Assembly: GCA_943324025.2 (NCBI GenBank)
Contig: CALPKA020000001.1
Span: forward strand, 1 to 22,425
Source of the DNA: Bifidobacterium breve
GTDB lineage: Bacteria; Actinomycetota; Actinomycetes; Nanopelagicales; Nanopelagicaceae
DNA: 22,425 bases
Reading direction: 5' to 3'
Positions 1 to 8,384 of the stretch are shown here, in pieces (positions within the stretch are counted from its first letter, which is position 1; each line of letters starts with the position of its first letter). Under the pieces are notes generated by a model. The model worked only from the letters and a program-made list of their open reading frames with translations, was not told where the DNA came from and did no database searches. The translations under genes were made by a program, and so were the position numbers.

Positions 1-228
1 ACAATCAGCAACTCTGACCGCCAGTGCAATATTTTTGTTAGAAGTAACTATTGCGTCTGCCTCTGGAAATATTGTTTCGTTCTCAATCACAGCCACTTCA
101 TTGCCATGGGATTGATGCATGAATACAACAGGTAGGGCAATTAAATTGTTTAGCTTTCTTGAGTTACTTGAATCAATTGGATCAGCCAGAGATCCGAAAT
201 CACGTCCTGTGAAAAGCAGCCTTGCCAT
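1..228 (-). CDS. pgeF: Peptidoglycan editing factor PgeF (YfiH/laccase-domain family), 3' end cut off by window
   Basis: This is the first 76 codons of a reading frame that runs off the left edge. From the ATG at 228 it reads MARLLFTGRDFGSL, then MHQSHGNEVAVI (residues 37-48) and LAVRVADC (69-76). The H-Q-x-H-G motif (His38, His41) and the Ala-Asp-Cys ending at Cys76 are the conserved metal and active-site elements of the YfiH/YlmD 'multicopper oxidase-like' family. Family members are reported to act on nucleosides or to remove wrongly incorporated L-Ser from peptidoglycan precursors. The gene follows ftsZ by 8 nt, its usual place in actinobacterial dcw clusters, so co-transcription is likely. 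The RBS is weak, suggesting translation coupled to ftsZ. The full protein should be about 230-250 residues. The family call is firm; the in vivo substrate is not shown by the sequence. Confidence 0.85.
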   Translation of the reverse strand, partial: MARLLFTGRDFGSLADPIDSSNSRKLNNLIALPVVFMHQSHGNEVAVIENETIFPEADAIVTSNKNIALAVRVADC

Positions 229-236
229 TACGGCTA

Positions 237-1376
237 CTACCGCATGAAATCAGGAATATCGATCTCATCTTCTGCAACTAGATCTTCAAATGTTATGCGT
301 TTACGAGGACGCTCAGCACCCTCAACATTTAAATCTAGTGCGACAGCAAGTGGATCATTAGCTGCAATTGGATCGGCCTCGCCACCAATAGTTGCTGCAT
401 CAATCACAGGCATAGCAACTCTTTTCGGTTGTCCGCCATCAAAACCAGCTGCAATAACAGTAACTCGTACCTCATCCCCCAGCGCATCATCAATCACAGT
501 TCCATAAATTATGTTTGCATCTGGGTGTGCAGATTTTGCAACTAACTCAGCTGCCTCAGAAATTTCAAACAAACCTAAATCAGATCCACCAGCAATTGAA
601 AGCAGAACTCCATGAGCTCCATCAATTGATGCCTCAAGCAGTGGGCTTGAGATTGCTAACTCTGCAGCTCTTACAGAACGAGCCTCTCCTCGAGCTGATC
701 CAATTCCCATTAAGGCTGATCCTGCCCCAGCCATAACACTCTTAACATCGGCAAAATCCAAGTTGATTAAGCCAGGTGTTGTAATCAAATCAGTTATACC
801 TTGTACTCCAGAAAGTAAAACTTGATCTGCTGTCTTAAAAGCTTCTAATGCACTAATTGATCGATCAGAAATTGCAAGCAAACGATCATTAGGAATAACA
901 ATTAAAGTATCAACTTCAGTACGTAGATTTTCAATTCCTTCTTCTGCTTGAGCAGTTCTACGCTTTCCTTCAAATGTAAATGGTTTTGTTACTACGCCAA
1001 CTGTTAATGCGCCAAGATCTTTTGCAACCTTTGCAACAATTGGTGCGCCACCAGTTCCAGTTCCGCCACCTTCTCCTGCAGTTACAAAAACCATATCCGC
1101 ACCGCGAAGAACTTCTTCAATTTCATCAATGTGATCAAGGGCTGCTTGACGACCAATCTCTGGTGCAGCACCGGCACCTAAACCTCTTGTTAATTTTCTA
1201 CCAATATCTAATTTCACATCTGCATCTGACATTAATAATGCTTGCGCATCAGTGTTGATTGCAATGAACTCAACGCCTTTTAAACCAACATCAATCATTC
1301 TGTTAACAGCATTAACTCCGCCGCCGCCGATACCAACGACTTTGATAACAGCTAAATAGTTTTGCGGTGTTGCCAC
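237..1376 (-). CDS. ftsZ: Cell division protein FtsZ
   Basis: Tubulin-like GTPase that polymerises at midcell into the Z-ring and recruits the divisome. The 379-residue product starts at a GTG (1376) preceded by the strong Shine-Dalgarno GAAGAGG with six bases of spacing. The N-terminal [15 protein letters not shown] loop (about 13-27), the tubulin signature GGGTGTGG (103-110) and the T7-region [11 protein letters not shown] are intact. The globular part ends near residue 312, and a linker of about 50 residues leads to the conserved C-terminal tail [11 protein letters not shown]. That tail is of actinobacterial type (compare DDLDVPDFL) and is the expected contact for SepF, because actinobacteria lack FtsA and ZipA. 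It is the only gene of the run with a large upstream gap (188 bp), which holds a palindrome, so a dedicated promoter is plausible. pgeF follows after 8 nt. Confidence 0.98.
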   Translation of the reverse strand: MATPQNYLAVIKVVGIGGGGVNAVNRMIDVGLKGVEFIAINTDAQALLMSDADVKLDIGRKLTRGLGAGAAPEIGRQAALDHIDEIEEVLRGADMVFVTAGEGGGTGTGGAPIVAKVAKDLGALTVGVVTKPFTFEGKRRTAQAEEGIENLRTEVDTLIVIPNDRLLAISDRSISALEAFKTADQVLLSGVQGITDLITTPGLINLDFADVKSVMAGAGSALMGIGSARGEARSVRAAELAISSPLLEASIDGAHGVLLSIAGGSDLGLFEISEAAELVAKSAHPDANIIYGTVIDDALGDEVRVTVIAAGFDGGQPKRVAMPVIDAATIGGEADPIAANDPLAVALDLNVEGAERPRKRITFEDLVAEDEIDIPDFMR

Positions 1377-1397
1377 TTTTTGCCTCTTCCCTAGCCC

Positions 1398-1418
1398 TAA
1401 ATCTCAAGTTGAGAGTTA
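1398..1418. promoter_or_regulatory. Palindromic operator-like element in the ftsZ 5' region
   Basis: On the minus strand the sequence TAACTCTCAA-C-TTGAGATTTA has two 10-base arms with one mismatch around a single central base. It ends about 9 bases before the ftsZ Shine-Dalgarno. A -10-like CATAACTT lies immediately upstream (about 1419-1426 on minus). A hairpin with a one-base loop is unlikely, so a dimeric protein-binding site is the better reading. The CTCAA/TTGAG half-sites resemble operators of MerR-type regulators, but the binding protein cannot be named from the sequence. The rest of the 188-bp gap (1377-1564) shows only weak promoter-like hexamers, for example TTGATT and TAGTTT separated by 17 bases on minus. 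Confidence 0.5.
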
Positions 1419-1564
1419 AAGTTATGCTGATCTGATTACGCAAAACTAGGCACTACAGGCAATGCAATCAAACACCGACACGATGTTTACTGGATTAAAT
1501 ATTTCTTTGTTATTTGCTTTGTGTCGTCAGAAAATGCAAGTAAAAACCTAGCCAGATCCACTAT

Positions 1565-2290
1565 CTATTTAACGATTGGTGCATTCGGTTCGGATAAATC
1601 AACTTGAGAAATTGAGCTATTTTCAGGCAGTTCTAGCAATGCTTTCAGTACTTGGAATTTTTGCTCAATCTGGTCAATTGATCCCCAGTTAATTCGGACT
1701 GCCTTGCCGTTTATTTGTGTACTCATCAAAATAAACCCCGCTTTAGTCACCGAGATTTGATCTAATTTAGTCACTAAGTAATCCAGATCTTTGGGTAATT
1801 TGCGCATTAGGGCGGCAACAATTGCAAGATTTTCATTACTTGCAATAGCAGCTGAAACTAGTGGCAAGGAAGATTGATTTTTACCTTGCTCAGTTGAAAC
1901 TGGAGTAAATATGACTCCTTCAGAATCAAAATTAACTAGTTTGTTCTGGGCAGTTAGTGCCCGGGCTACTGGTACCCGTTCAAGGACTGTGATTTGGATT
2001 TTCTTACTCAGCCAATCTCTTGATGCTGAACTTGATTTAACCCAATCTAGCTCCACCAATGAGTTCTCAATAGATCTAACATCTACACGGGCTAGTTTTT
2101 GCCCAACTTGTGGGGCAACTTTATCTCGCACAAGCTTTTGATTTACTTCAGAAATGGCCGTTGTTCCACTTACCTCTATTTGCTTTACTGTGAATAGTGC
2201 AGACCAACCCAATGTATAGGCAAACACGACAAAGATGAATACAAGTAGCAATGCACTGACTCGCCTTTTTCCGTTTTTAGAAATTTCCAT
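1565..2290 (-). CDS. ftsQ: Cell division protein FtsQ (POTRA-domain divisome protein)
   Basis: Bitopic membrane protein that links FtsL and the septal synthase to the rest of the divisome. The 241-residue product has a basic cytoplasmic tail (KNGKRR), one membrane span at about 11-31, then a POTRA domain at about 33-108 beginning FTVKQIEVSGTTAIS, followed by an FtsQ-type beta domain. The region LDWVKSSSASRDW...ITVLERVPVA matches the conserved end of the POTRA fold. Length is typical of the family. It lies 11 nt after murC and before the ftsZ gap, as in other actinobacteria. Its own Shine-Dalgarno is weak, so translation probably depends on upstream ribosomes. Confidence 0.9.
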   Translation of the reverse strand: MEISKNGKRRVSALLLVFIFVVFAYTLGWSALFTVKQIEVSGTTAISEVNQKLVRDKVAPQVGQKLARVDVRSIENSLVELDWVKSSSASRDWLSKKIQITVLERVPVARALTAQNKLVNFDSEGVIFTPVSTEQGKNQSSLPLVSAAIASNENLAIVAALMRKLPKDLDYLVTKLDQISVTKAGFILMSTQINGKAVRINWGSIDQIEQKFQVLKALLELPENSSISQVDLSEPNAPIVK

Positions 2291-2301
2291 TGTCTACACA
2301 G

Positions 2302-3693
2302 TTACTGGTTTGCTAAAGCTTGCAAAATTGGATCCCCAAGTGAACTAACATCGCCAGCTCCTAAGGTAATAATTACATCACCTGGCTTTGCAAGTGATGC
2401 AACCTCTTCAACTACCTGAATCATCGAGGGTTCAAATTTAATTTTTTCTGAACTTAGATTCTTAGCAATTAATAAAGATGAAACTCCAGCCATTGGTTTT
2501 TCACTAGCTGCATAAACCTCTAATAGGTATGTAAAGTCTGCTAGCTCTAGCGCCTTTGAAAATTGCATTGCAAATGCCGCGGTTCTTGAATAGCGATGCG
2601 GTTGAAATATCACTAAAACACGTCCGGATTGAGCTAAATTTCTTGCTGCCGTTAAGGTAACAATTAATTCAGTTGGATGATGACCATAATCATCAATTAC
2701 TTTAATTCCAGAAACCTCACCCTTGAGCTCAAATCTACGTCTAGTGCCTGTAAAAGTCTCAAGCCCATTCAACGCCTTCTGCTCTGGTATTTGGAGCGCG
2801 CAGGCAGCTGCAAAAGCAGCTAGCGCATTCAATAAATTGTGCTCACCGGCTACTGAAAGGTTTAACTCCCCGACTTTTCGGCCAGTATTTGATACCACCG
2901 ATGTTGATTTAGTCGGCGCCAAAAAAATCTTATCGATCCTAAAATCATTTATCGCAGATTTTCCATAGAGATATACCTTCAAATCTTTTCTAGTGATTTG
3001 TTTAAGTAAAGTATTAACTCCCGCATCATCACCACATGCAACTAAAAAGCCACCGGGCTTAATCGATTCAACAAATTGTAAGAAAACTTCAAATAACTCT
3101 TTTTCGCTTGCAAAATGATCAACATGATCTAATTCAATATTGGTGATGATTGCACCAGATGGACGATAAGCCAAGAAAGATCCGTCAGACTCATCGGCCT
3201 CTGCTACAAATATCTGCCCACTACCGCTGTGAGCATTTGTGCCAGCAGTATTTATCGTGCCACCAATGGCAAATGAAGGATCAACTCCGGCTGATTGCAA
3301 TGCCACCGTAAGCATCGCGGTTGTAGTTGTTTTACCATGAGTTCCAGCTACTGCAACTGAAATTGATTCTGACATTAACCAAGCCAAGGCAGTTGCCCTT
3401 GCTGCAATCGGCAAGCCCTTTGCGATGGCACTTGATAATTCGGAGTTTTTTTCATTAATGGCTGATGAAACAATTACAAGCTCAGAATCGGTGATATTTT
3501 CTGGTGCATGGCCAACAAAAATATTTGCGCCGAGTGCTCTCAGGGAGGTTAGGACGGCAGAGTCATTCTTATCCGAACCAGACACTGTAAAACCTTTGGC
3601 CAACATGATGCGAGCAATTCCACTCATTCCAGCCCCGCCAATACCAATAAAATGAATCTTTAATTTAGCTAAATCAGCTAATGAATAATTCAA
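2302..3693 (-). CDS. murC: UDP-N-acetylmuramate--L-alanine ligase MurC
   Basis: ATP-dependent cytoplasmic ligase adding L-Ala to UDP-MurNAc. I chose the TTG at 3693 because AAGGTGG lies eight bases upstream and the protein then begins MNYSLADLAKLKIHFIGIGG, normal for MurC. It gives 463 residues and a 4-nt gap after murG. The open frame continues upstream to 3810 inside murG, and a GTG at 3705 is the main alternative. The nucleotide-sugar motif GIGGAGMSG is at about 17-25, the ATP P-loop GTHGKTTTT at about 117-125, and DDYGHHPTE, typical of MurC, is in the C-terminal half. The order murG-murC-ftsQ is standard. The family call is certain; the start codon is an inference. Confidence 0.96.
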   Translation of the reverse strand: MNYSLADLAKLKIHFIGIGGAGMSGIARIMLAKGFTVSGSDKNDSAVLTSLRALGANIFVGHAPENITDSELVIVSSAINEKNSELSSAIAKGLPIAARATALAWLMSESISVAVAGTHGKTTTTAMLTVALQSAGVDPSFAIGGTINTAGTNAHSGSGQIFVAEADESDGSFLAYRPSGAIITNIELDHVDHFASEKELFEVFLQFVESIKPGGFLVACGDDAGVNTLLKQITRKDLKVYLYGKSAINDFRIDKIFLAPTKSTSVVSNTGRKVGELNLSVAGEHNLLNALAAFAAACALQIPEQKALNGLETFTGTRRRFELKGEVSGIKVIDDYGHHPTELIVTLTAARNLAQSGRVLVIFQPHRYSRTAAFAMQFSKALELADFTYLLEVYAASEKPMAGVSSLLIAKNLSSEKIKFEPSMIQVVEEVASLAKPGDVIITLGAGDVSSLGDPILQALANQ

Positions 3694-3697
3694 ATTG

Positions 3698-4792
3698 TTA
3701 ACCACCTTGTTTTTCCAATTCATCAATGATCGCCTTACCAATAACTGCACTTGCTGAAATTTCATGTGAATTCTTAGGCGCAAAACTTCTGGTTTTTCGC
3801 CAAATTTCATCCCAATTACTAATCAACCAATCGGCATTAAATTTATTGTCATCTATAACCTCTGCAGCACCTGCAGTTTGTAAATCAATGGCATTTGCAG
3901 CTTGTTCACCATTGCCAACAGGCAATGGAATCAGAACGGCAAATTTACCAACGGCAGCTAACTCAGCACAGGTTAACGCGCCACTCCGAGCAATTACTAA
4001 ATCTGCTGCCTGATATGCAGCTGACATATCTTCGATGTAAGCCAGCGGTAGATAATTTTCTGTTGATGTTGGTAGAGCGTTATTGCGACCTACGGAATGA
4101 ACAACTTGTACCCCGCGATCAGTAAACAAGGACAGAGATTGAAGAATCGCCTCATTGATATGCCTTGATCCTTGCGATCCACCAAAAACTAAAACAGTTG
4201 GCTTATCTTTAGATAACTGCCATTTTTCCAATTGACGCTCTTTGATTTGTGCAGATTCTCCCGGGGTTGTTTTACCAACAGCTAAAATCTCTGCTCTTAT
4301 TGGCATGCCAGTAAGTTGAGCATTTCGCCAGCGTCCAACTTTTAAACCTGCTCTTGCGAAAGCGATAAAAATTTGGGTGGCAAATGGTGCCCCGAGACGA
4401 TTTGCCCAACCTGGAATAGCGTTTGCTTCATGAATAAAGATTGGCTTACGAAGTAAAGCTGCAGCTATATAAATTGGCGGACAGGCATACCCTCCGAAAC
4501 CGATAACTAATTCGTGTTTACGACAAATTTTTATGGACTCAATGGTTGCAATCAACATTTTAAATGGCCATAGAATGATTCCAGGTGTTACCTGCCGTGG
4601 CATTAAAACTTTTGGAATGTGCAATAAATCAAAACCAGCTCTTGGAACTAGTTGATTCTCTAAGCCATTCTTTGTGCCCACAAAAGTTATTTGCAATTCA
4701 GGTCGATTGGTTTGAAGCCATGTGGCCACCGCCAAAGCTGGCTCAACGTGACCTGCTGTACCGCCACCTGCAAAAAGTATCTTGGTTTTCAT
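3698..4792 (-). CDS. murG: UDP-GlcNAc:undecaprenyl-PP-MurNAc-pentapeptide transferase MurG
   Basis: Peripheral membrane GT-B glycosyltransferase that adds GlcNAc to lipid I to make lipid II. The 364-residue product opens with MKTKILFAGGGTAGHVEPAL, where the first glycine-rich loop reads GGTAGH (10-15) instead of the more usual GGTGGH. HEANAIPGWANR (121-132), GGSQGSR (204-210) and the donor-site segment ARSGALTCAELAA (268-280) followed by PLPVGNGEQAANA are in the expected order. The ATG at 4792 overlaps the ftsW stop by 4 nt (ATGA), so the two are translationally coupled. The next step, export of lipid II, needs a flippase that is not in this window. Confidence 0.96.
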   Translation of the reverse strand: MKTKILFAGGGTAGHVEPALAVATWLQTNRPELQITFVGTKNGLENQLVPRAGFDLLHIPKVLMPRQVTPGIILWPFKMLIATIESIKICRKHELVIGFGGYACPPIYIAAALLRKPIFIHEANAIPGWANRLGAPFATQIFIAFARAGLKVGRWRNAQLTGMPIRAEILAVGKTTPGESAQIKERQLEKWQLSKDKPTVLVFGGSQGSRHINEAILQSLSLFTDRGVQVVHSVGRNNALPTSTENYLPLAYIEDMSAAYQAADLVIARSGALTCAELAAVGKFAVLIPLPVGNGEQAANAIDLQTAGAAEVIDDNKFNADWLISNWDEIWRKTRSFAPKNSHEISASAVIGKAIIDELEKQGG

Positions 4793-5973
4793 TGGGATAA
4801 TTTTCTCACCCGATTAGCCTTTATGCCCTCTGAAATCTCAGGTGTGCGACGAGCAACTCCCAATACATAACCAATAGCCAGTAAATTGGCTAAAAGAGAT
4901 GATCCGCCATAAGAAATTAACGGCAAAGTCACTCCAATAACTGGGATAAGTGAGGTGACTGAACCAATATTGATTGTAACTTGTGCAATTAACCAACACG
5001 CAATTCCTGCAGTTACATACCTAGAAAAATCATCTTTTGTCTTAAGAGCAACCCTTAGAATTGAATAGATCAATGCTGCATATAGTGTTAACACCAACAA
5101 AGTTCCAAGCAACCCAAGTTCTTCACCAATAACTGAAAAGATAAAATCTGTATGAGCCTCTGCAAGATTTGCCCACTTTTGTTTACTTGCACCAAGCCCA
5201 CTGCCCCATAAGCCACCACTTGCTAGTCCCATGATGCTGTGTGCTGGCTGCCATCCAGCAAATTTGTAATATCGCTCATCAAAAGGATCAAACAAGGCAC
5301 CAAATCTATTCATTCGATATGAATTGGTAAGAATTGAAGCTCCACCTACTAAAACTGCCAGTACGCCCATCGCTATAAAAGGTTTCAGGGAGGCTCCTGA
5401 TAGAAACAAGATCCCTGAGGCAATGATAAATACTAAAAGTGCTGTTCCAAGATCACGTTCAAACAAAATCAAAGTTATAACTACAAATAATCCTGGAAAT
5501 ATCAATCCAAAATGCGTGTACTTACCACTGGTTTCACTGATTTTTCTAAGTTGAAGTGCGCACCAGAGAATCAATAAAAACTTGGCAAATTCTGATGGCT
5601 GTAAAGTAAACCCTCCGATTTCAATCCAATTCCTATTTCCCTTAACGTTTTTGCCCAAAAATGGCACAAAAGGCAAAAGTAAAATAACAATTGAAATACT
5701 CAGAGAATACCTTGCAATTTTTGGCCAAATTCTTCCGTTAACTCGAGATGCCCAGTAAAAACTAAATGCTCCTAAACCAAGGAAGAAGAATTGTCTGATG
5801 AAAATCGTGTATGCATTTCCATTTTCTTCTAGTGATGTAACAGTGGAAGAAGAAAGCACCATTACTAAACCTAGGGCTCCTAAGAATATAGTGCTCCAAA
5901 TAATTAAGTAATAAGGTATTTCAGGTCTACTTAAAATTCTTGAGTATCGATTAAGTGTTGAATTGTTACTCAT
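4789..5973 (-). CDS. ftsW: Septal peptidoglycan polymerase FtsW (SEDS family)
   Basis: Integral membrane glycosyltransferase that polymerises lipid II at the septum together with the transpeptidase FtsI, encoded in the same operon. The 394-residue product has about ten hydrophobic spans. SEDS hallmarks are visible: LQPSEFAKF (about 124-132), FERDLGTALL (171-180) with the putative catalytic Asp174, EAHTDFIFSVIGEELGLLG (272-290), and the C-terminal PLISYGGSSLLANL. The N-terminal segment before the first span is cytoplasmic and polar. The start at 5973 lies one base after the murD stop. RodA is the other SEDS option, but position in dcw favours FtsW. Confidence 0.95.
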   Translation of the reverse strand: MSNNSTLNRYSRILSRPEIPYYLIIWSTIFLGALGLVMVLSSSTVTSLEENGNAYTIFIRQFFFLGLGAFSFYWASRVNGRIWPKIARYSLSISIVILLLPFVPFLGKNVKGNRNWIEIGGFTLQPSEFAKFLLILWCALQLRKISETSGKYTHFGLIFPGLFVVITLILFERDLGTALLVFIIASGILFLSGASLKPFIAMGVLAVLVGGASILTNSYRMNRFGALFDPFDERYYKFAGWQPAHSIMGLASGGLWGSGLGASKQKWANLAEAHTDFIFSVIGEELGLLGTLLVLTLYAALIYSILRVALKTKDDFSRYVTAGIACWLIAQVTINIGSVTSLIPVIGVTLPLISYGGSSLLANLLAIGYVLGVARRTPEISEGIKANRVRKLSQ

Positions 5974-5974
5974 T

Positions 5975-7324
5975 CTATGCCTGAGCCTTTACTGCTTGAC
6001 TGAATAGCTGTCCTCGTTCGACATATGAATCAAACTGGTCCATTGAAGCGCAGGCAGGAGCCAGTAAAACTGTATCTCCTGTTTTTGCAATACTTTTTGC
6101 TTTGTTAACAACCTCCACCATTAATTGCTTGGCATCACTTATTTGATCAACTCTGATTAATTCAATTGTGGGGGCATGTTTTGCAAAAGCCTCGGCAATT
6201 ATTTCCCGATCTTGTCCAATCAAAATCACGCTCTTAATCCGTTCAGCGGTTCGTATTGCCAATTCATCCATACTGGCACCTTTGGCTAATCCACCGGCAA
6301 TCCATATAACATTGAAATAGGATTGCAATGAAGCAATAGCTGCATGAGGATTTGTTGCTTTTGAATCATCAACCCAGGTTATTTCATTCTTGTTTAAAAC
6401 AACTTCCATACGATGGTGATCGGTTGAGAAATTCTGAAGTCCTGCCTTGATAGATTCATAACTAATCCCAATTGACAAACAAAGCGCAGCCGCTGCAAGA
6501 GCATTAAGCACATTGTGTGGAACAGTTGGAGTTATATCCACTATTTCTGAAATTTCATTAGCCTCAGTTGGGGTTGGAGAAAAAGCTCTATCAATTAAAA
6601 GATTTTCAACTAAGCCTAATTCACCTGGTTTTGGAGTATCCAGCGAAAACCAAATAACGGATTGGTCTTTGATTCTGGTAGCTAGTTCTTTATCTGATTT
6701 ATTGGCAATAGCTTTTTTACTTTGATTCATCAATTTCAATTTGGCTTTTGCATAATTATCAAAACTTCCATGCCAGTCAATATGATCCTCAGCGATGTTT
6801 AATAGTGCAACAGACTCATACTCAGGATGCTCGCTCCATTGAATTTGAAAGGAAGATAGTTCCAGCGCCAAGAAATCAAATTGCTTCTGGCTTAAGACAG
6901 ATTCGATAACCGTTTGACCTACATTGCCGCAAGCTGCGCCATTAATATTGGCACTTTTAAAAATAGTTTCTACCATTTTAATCGTAGTAGTTTTTCCATT
7001 AGTTCCAGTCAATCCAACCCATTTTTGATTTGGCGCTACTACTTGCTTTACCATCCATGCAAAATCAATTTCACTAAATATCTCAACGCCTGATTTCTTA
7101 AGTTGATCAAAGACTGGGTGATCCATACGCCATCCAGGCGAGACAATTGCTAGATTAATGCCATTCGGAATTTCAGTAACAACTTCTTCATGTGAATTTG
7201 GATTATCGTCAAACAAAATCGGTGTTGCTTGAAATCCAATTAAAGCCTTTGCAACAGCCTTACCAGTTACACCTGCTCCAATTACTAAACATTTCTTACC
7301 TGATAAATTCTCAACAAAATTCAT
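5975..7324 (-). CDS. murD: UDP-N-acetylmuramoyl-L-alanine--D-glutamate ligase MurD
   Basis: Cytoplasmic Mur ligase adding D-Glu to UDP-MurNAc-L-Ala. I place the start at the ATG at 7324, one base after the mraY stop, giving 449 residues beginning MNFVENLSGKKCLVIGAG. The open frame extends 12 codons further into mraY, but that extension is not MurD-like. The N-terminal Rossmann loop IGAGVTGKA is followed by the P-loop GTNGKTTT (about 107-114), the LELSSFQ motif and a Mur C-terminal domain with WVDDSKATNPHAA. Order and spacing (mraY-murD-ftsW) are standard for actinobacteria. No separate promoter is apparent, and the RBS is poor, consistent with coupling. Confidence 0.96.
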   Translation of the reverse strand: MNFVENLSGKKCLVIGAGVTGKAVAKALIGFQATPILFDDNPNSHEEVVTEIPNGINLAIVSPGWRMDHPVFDQLKKSGVEIFSEIDFAWMVKQVVAPNQKWVGLTGTNGKTTTIKMVETIFKSANINGAACGNVGQTVIESVLSQKQFDFLALELSSFQIQWSEHPEYESVALLNIAEDHIDWHGSFDNYAKAKLKLMNQSKKAIANKSDKELATRIKDQSVIWFSLDTPKPGELGLVENLLIDRAFSPTPTEANEISEIVDITPTVPHNVLNALAAAALCLSIGISYESIKAGLQNFSTDHHRMEVVLNKNEITWVDDSKATNPHAAIASLQSYFNVIWIAGGLAKGASMDELAIRTAERIKSVILIGQDREIIAEAFAKHAPTIELIRVDQISDAKQLMVEVVNKAKSIAKTGDTVLLAPACASMDQFDSYVERGQLFSQAVKAQA

Positions 7325-7325
7325 A

Positions 7326-8384
7326 TTAAGAAGCAACCCACTGAGCGTAAAACAGTCCAAGGCCTGCTGCTACGCCAAGGCTTGCGATAATCCAAAACCG
7401 AATAACAATTGTCACTTCACCCCAACCGATCAACTCAAAATGGTGTTGCAAAGGGGCCATTTTGAAAATTCGTTTGCCGCCTGAAATTTTGAAATAAGCC
7501 ACTTGGATAATTACAGAGGAGGTAATCAAAACAAAGATAAATCCAAGCACAACCAATAGCAGCTGAGTTCGCAATGTTATTGCTAAACCTGCTAACGCTC
7601 CCCCAAGGGCTAGAGAACCAACATCACCCATAAATATTTTTGCAGGAGATGCGTTCCACCAAAGAAATCCACCACAAGCTCCAGCAAGTGCAGCGGCTAA
7701 AACTGCTAAATCCAAAGGATCCCTAACTTGATAACACTTAAGTCCATTAGTAAGTTCGCAACTTTGCCCAAACTCCCACACTCCGATAAGTATGAAGGAG
7801 GTAAAAACCATAACGGCAGCACCAGTTGCCAACCCATCCAGACCATCAGTTAGGTTCACGCCATTACTTGTTCCAAGCACCATCAAAATTACCCAGATTA
7901 TTACTAATACCAAACCTAATTTAATTGAAGTATCTCTTACAGTTGATAAGTTCATAGAAATTGGAGTCAAACCATTCTTATCTGGAAACTGTAATCCTGC
8001 GTAAGCGAATGCACCTGCTGCGATCGCCTGACCAAAAAGTTTTTGCTTGGCATTTAGACCCATGGATTTTTGTTTAGATACCTTCAGCCAATCATCTATA
8101 AATCCAACAAAACCCAATCCAAGAATTAAGGCCAATACCAATAACGCTGAGGTTGTTGGGGTAACTCCTGTTAACAGGTGACTTGAGAAATAACCGACCA
8201 ATGTTGCAAAAATTAAAGCTAGGCCTCCCATGGTTGGAGTACCACGTTTTACTTGGTGGGTAGTTGGACCATCATCTCTAATAATTTGTCCGTAACCTTT
8301 GCGAGCTAAAATTCTGATTAAAGCTGGAGTTGCAAAAAAGGCCACCACTGCTGAGATCGCTCCCGAAAGCAAAATACCTCTCAT
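7326..8384 (-). CDS. mraY: Phospho-N-acetylmuramoyl-pentapeptide transferase MraY
   Basis: Polytopic membrane enzyme that moves phospho-MurNAc-pentapeptide onto undecaprenyl phosphate, forming lipid I. The 352-residue product has roughly ten spans. It carries the Mg-binding Asp pair in GFIDDWLKV (Asp97, Asp98), the signature NGVNLTDGLDGLA (174-186), FMGDVGSLALG (about 251-261), and the His-rich loop MAPLQHHFE (about 309-317). The ATG overlaps the murF stop by 4 nt (ATGA). Length and motif spacing are normal. Confidence 0.97.
   Translation of the reverse strand: MRGILLSGAISAVVAFFATPALIRILARKGYGQIIRDDGPTTHQVKRGTPTMGGLALIFATLVGYFSSHLLTGVTPTTSALLVLALILGLGFVGFIDDWLKVSKQKSMGLNAKQKLFGQAIAAGAFAYAGLQFPDKNGLTPISMNLSTVRDTSIKLGLVLVIIWVILMVLGTSNGVNLTDGLDGLATGAAVMVFTSFILIGVWEFGQSCELTNGLKCYQVRDPLDLAVLAAALAGACGGFLWWNASPAKIFMGDVGSLALGGALAGLAITLRTQLLLVVLGFIFVLITSSVIIQVAYFKISGGKRIFKMAPLQHHFELIGWGEVTIVIRFWIIASLGVAAGLGLFYAQWVAS

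Noticed and set aside
3694-3810. N-terminal extension of murC to 3810
   Set aside because: It lies inside murG in another frame, and the extra residues are not MurC-like.
7325-7360. 12-codon N-terminal extension of murD into mraY
   Set aside because: The family-like N-terminus starts at the ATG at 7324, directly after the mraY stop.
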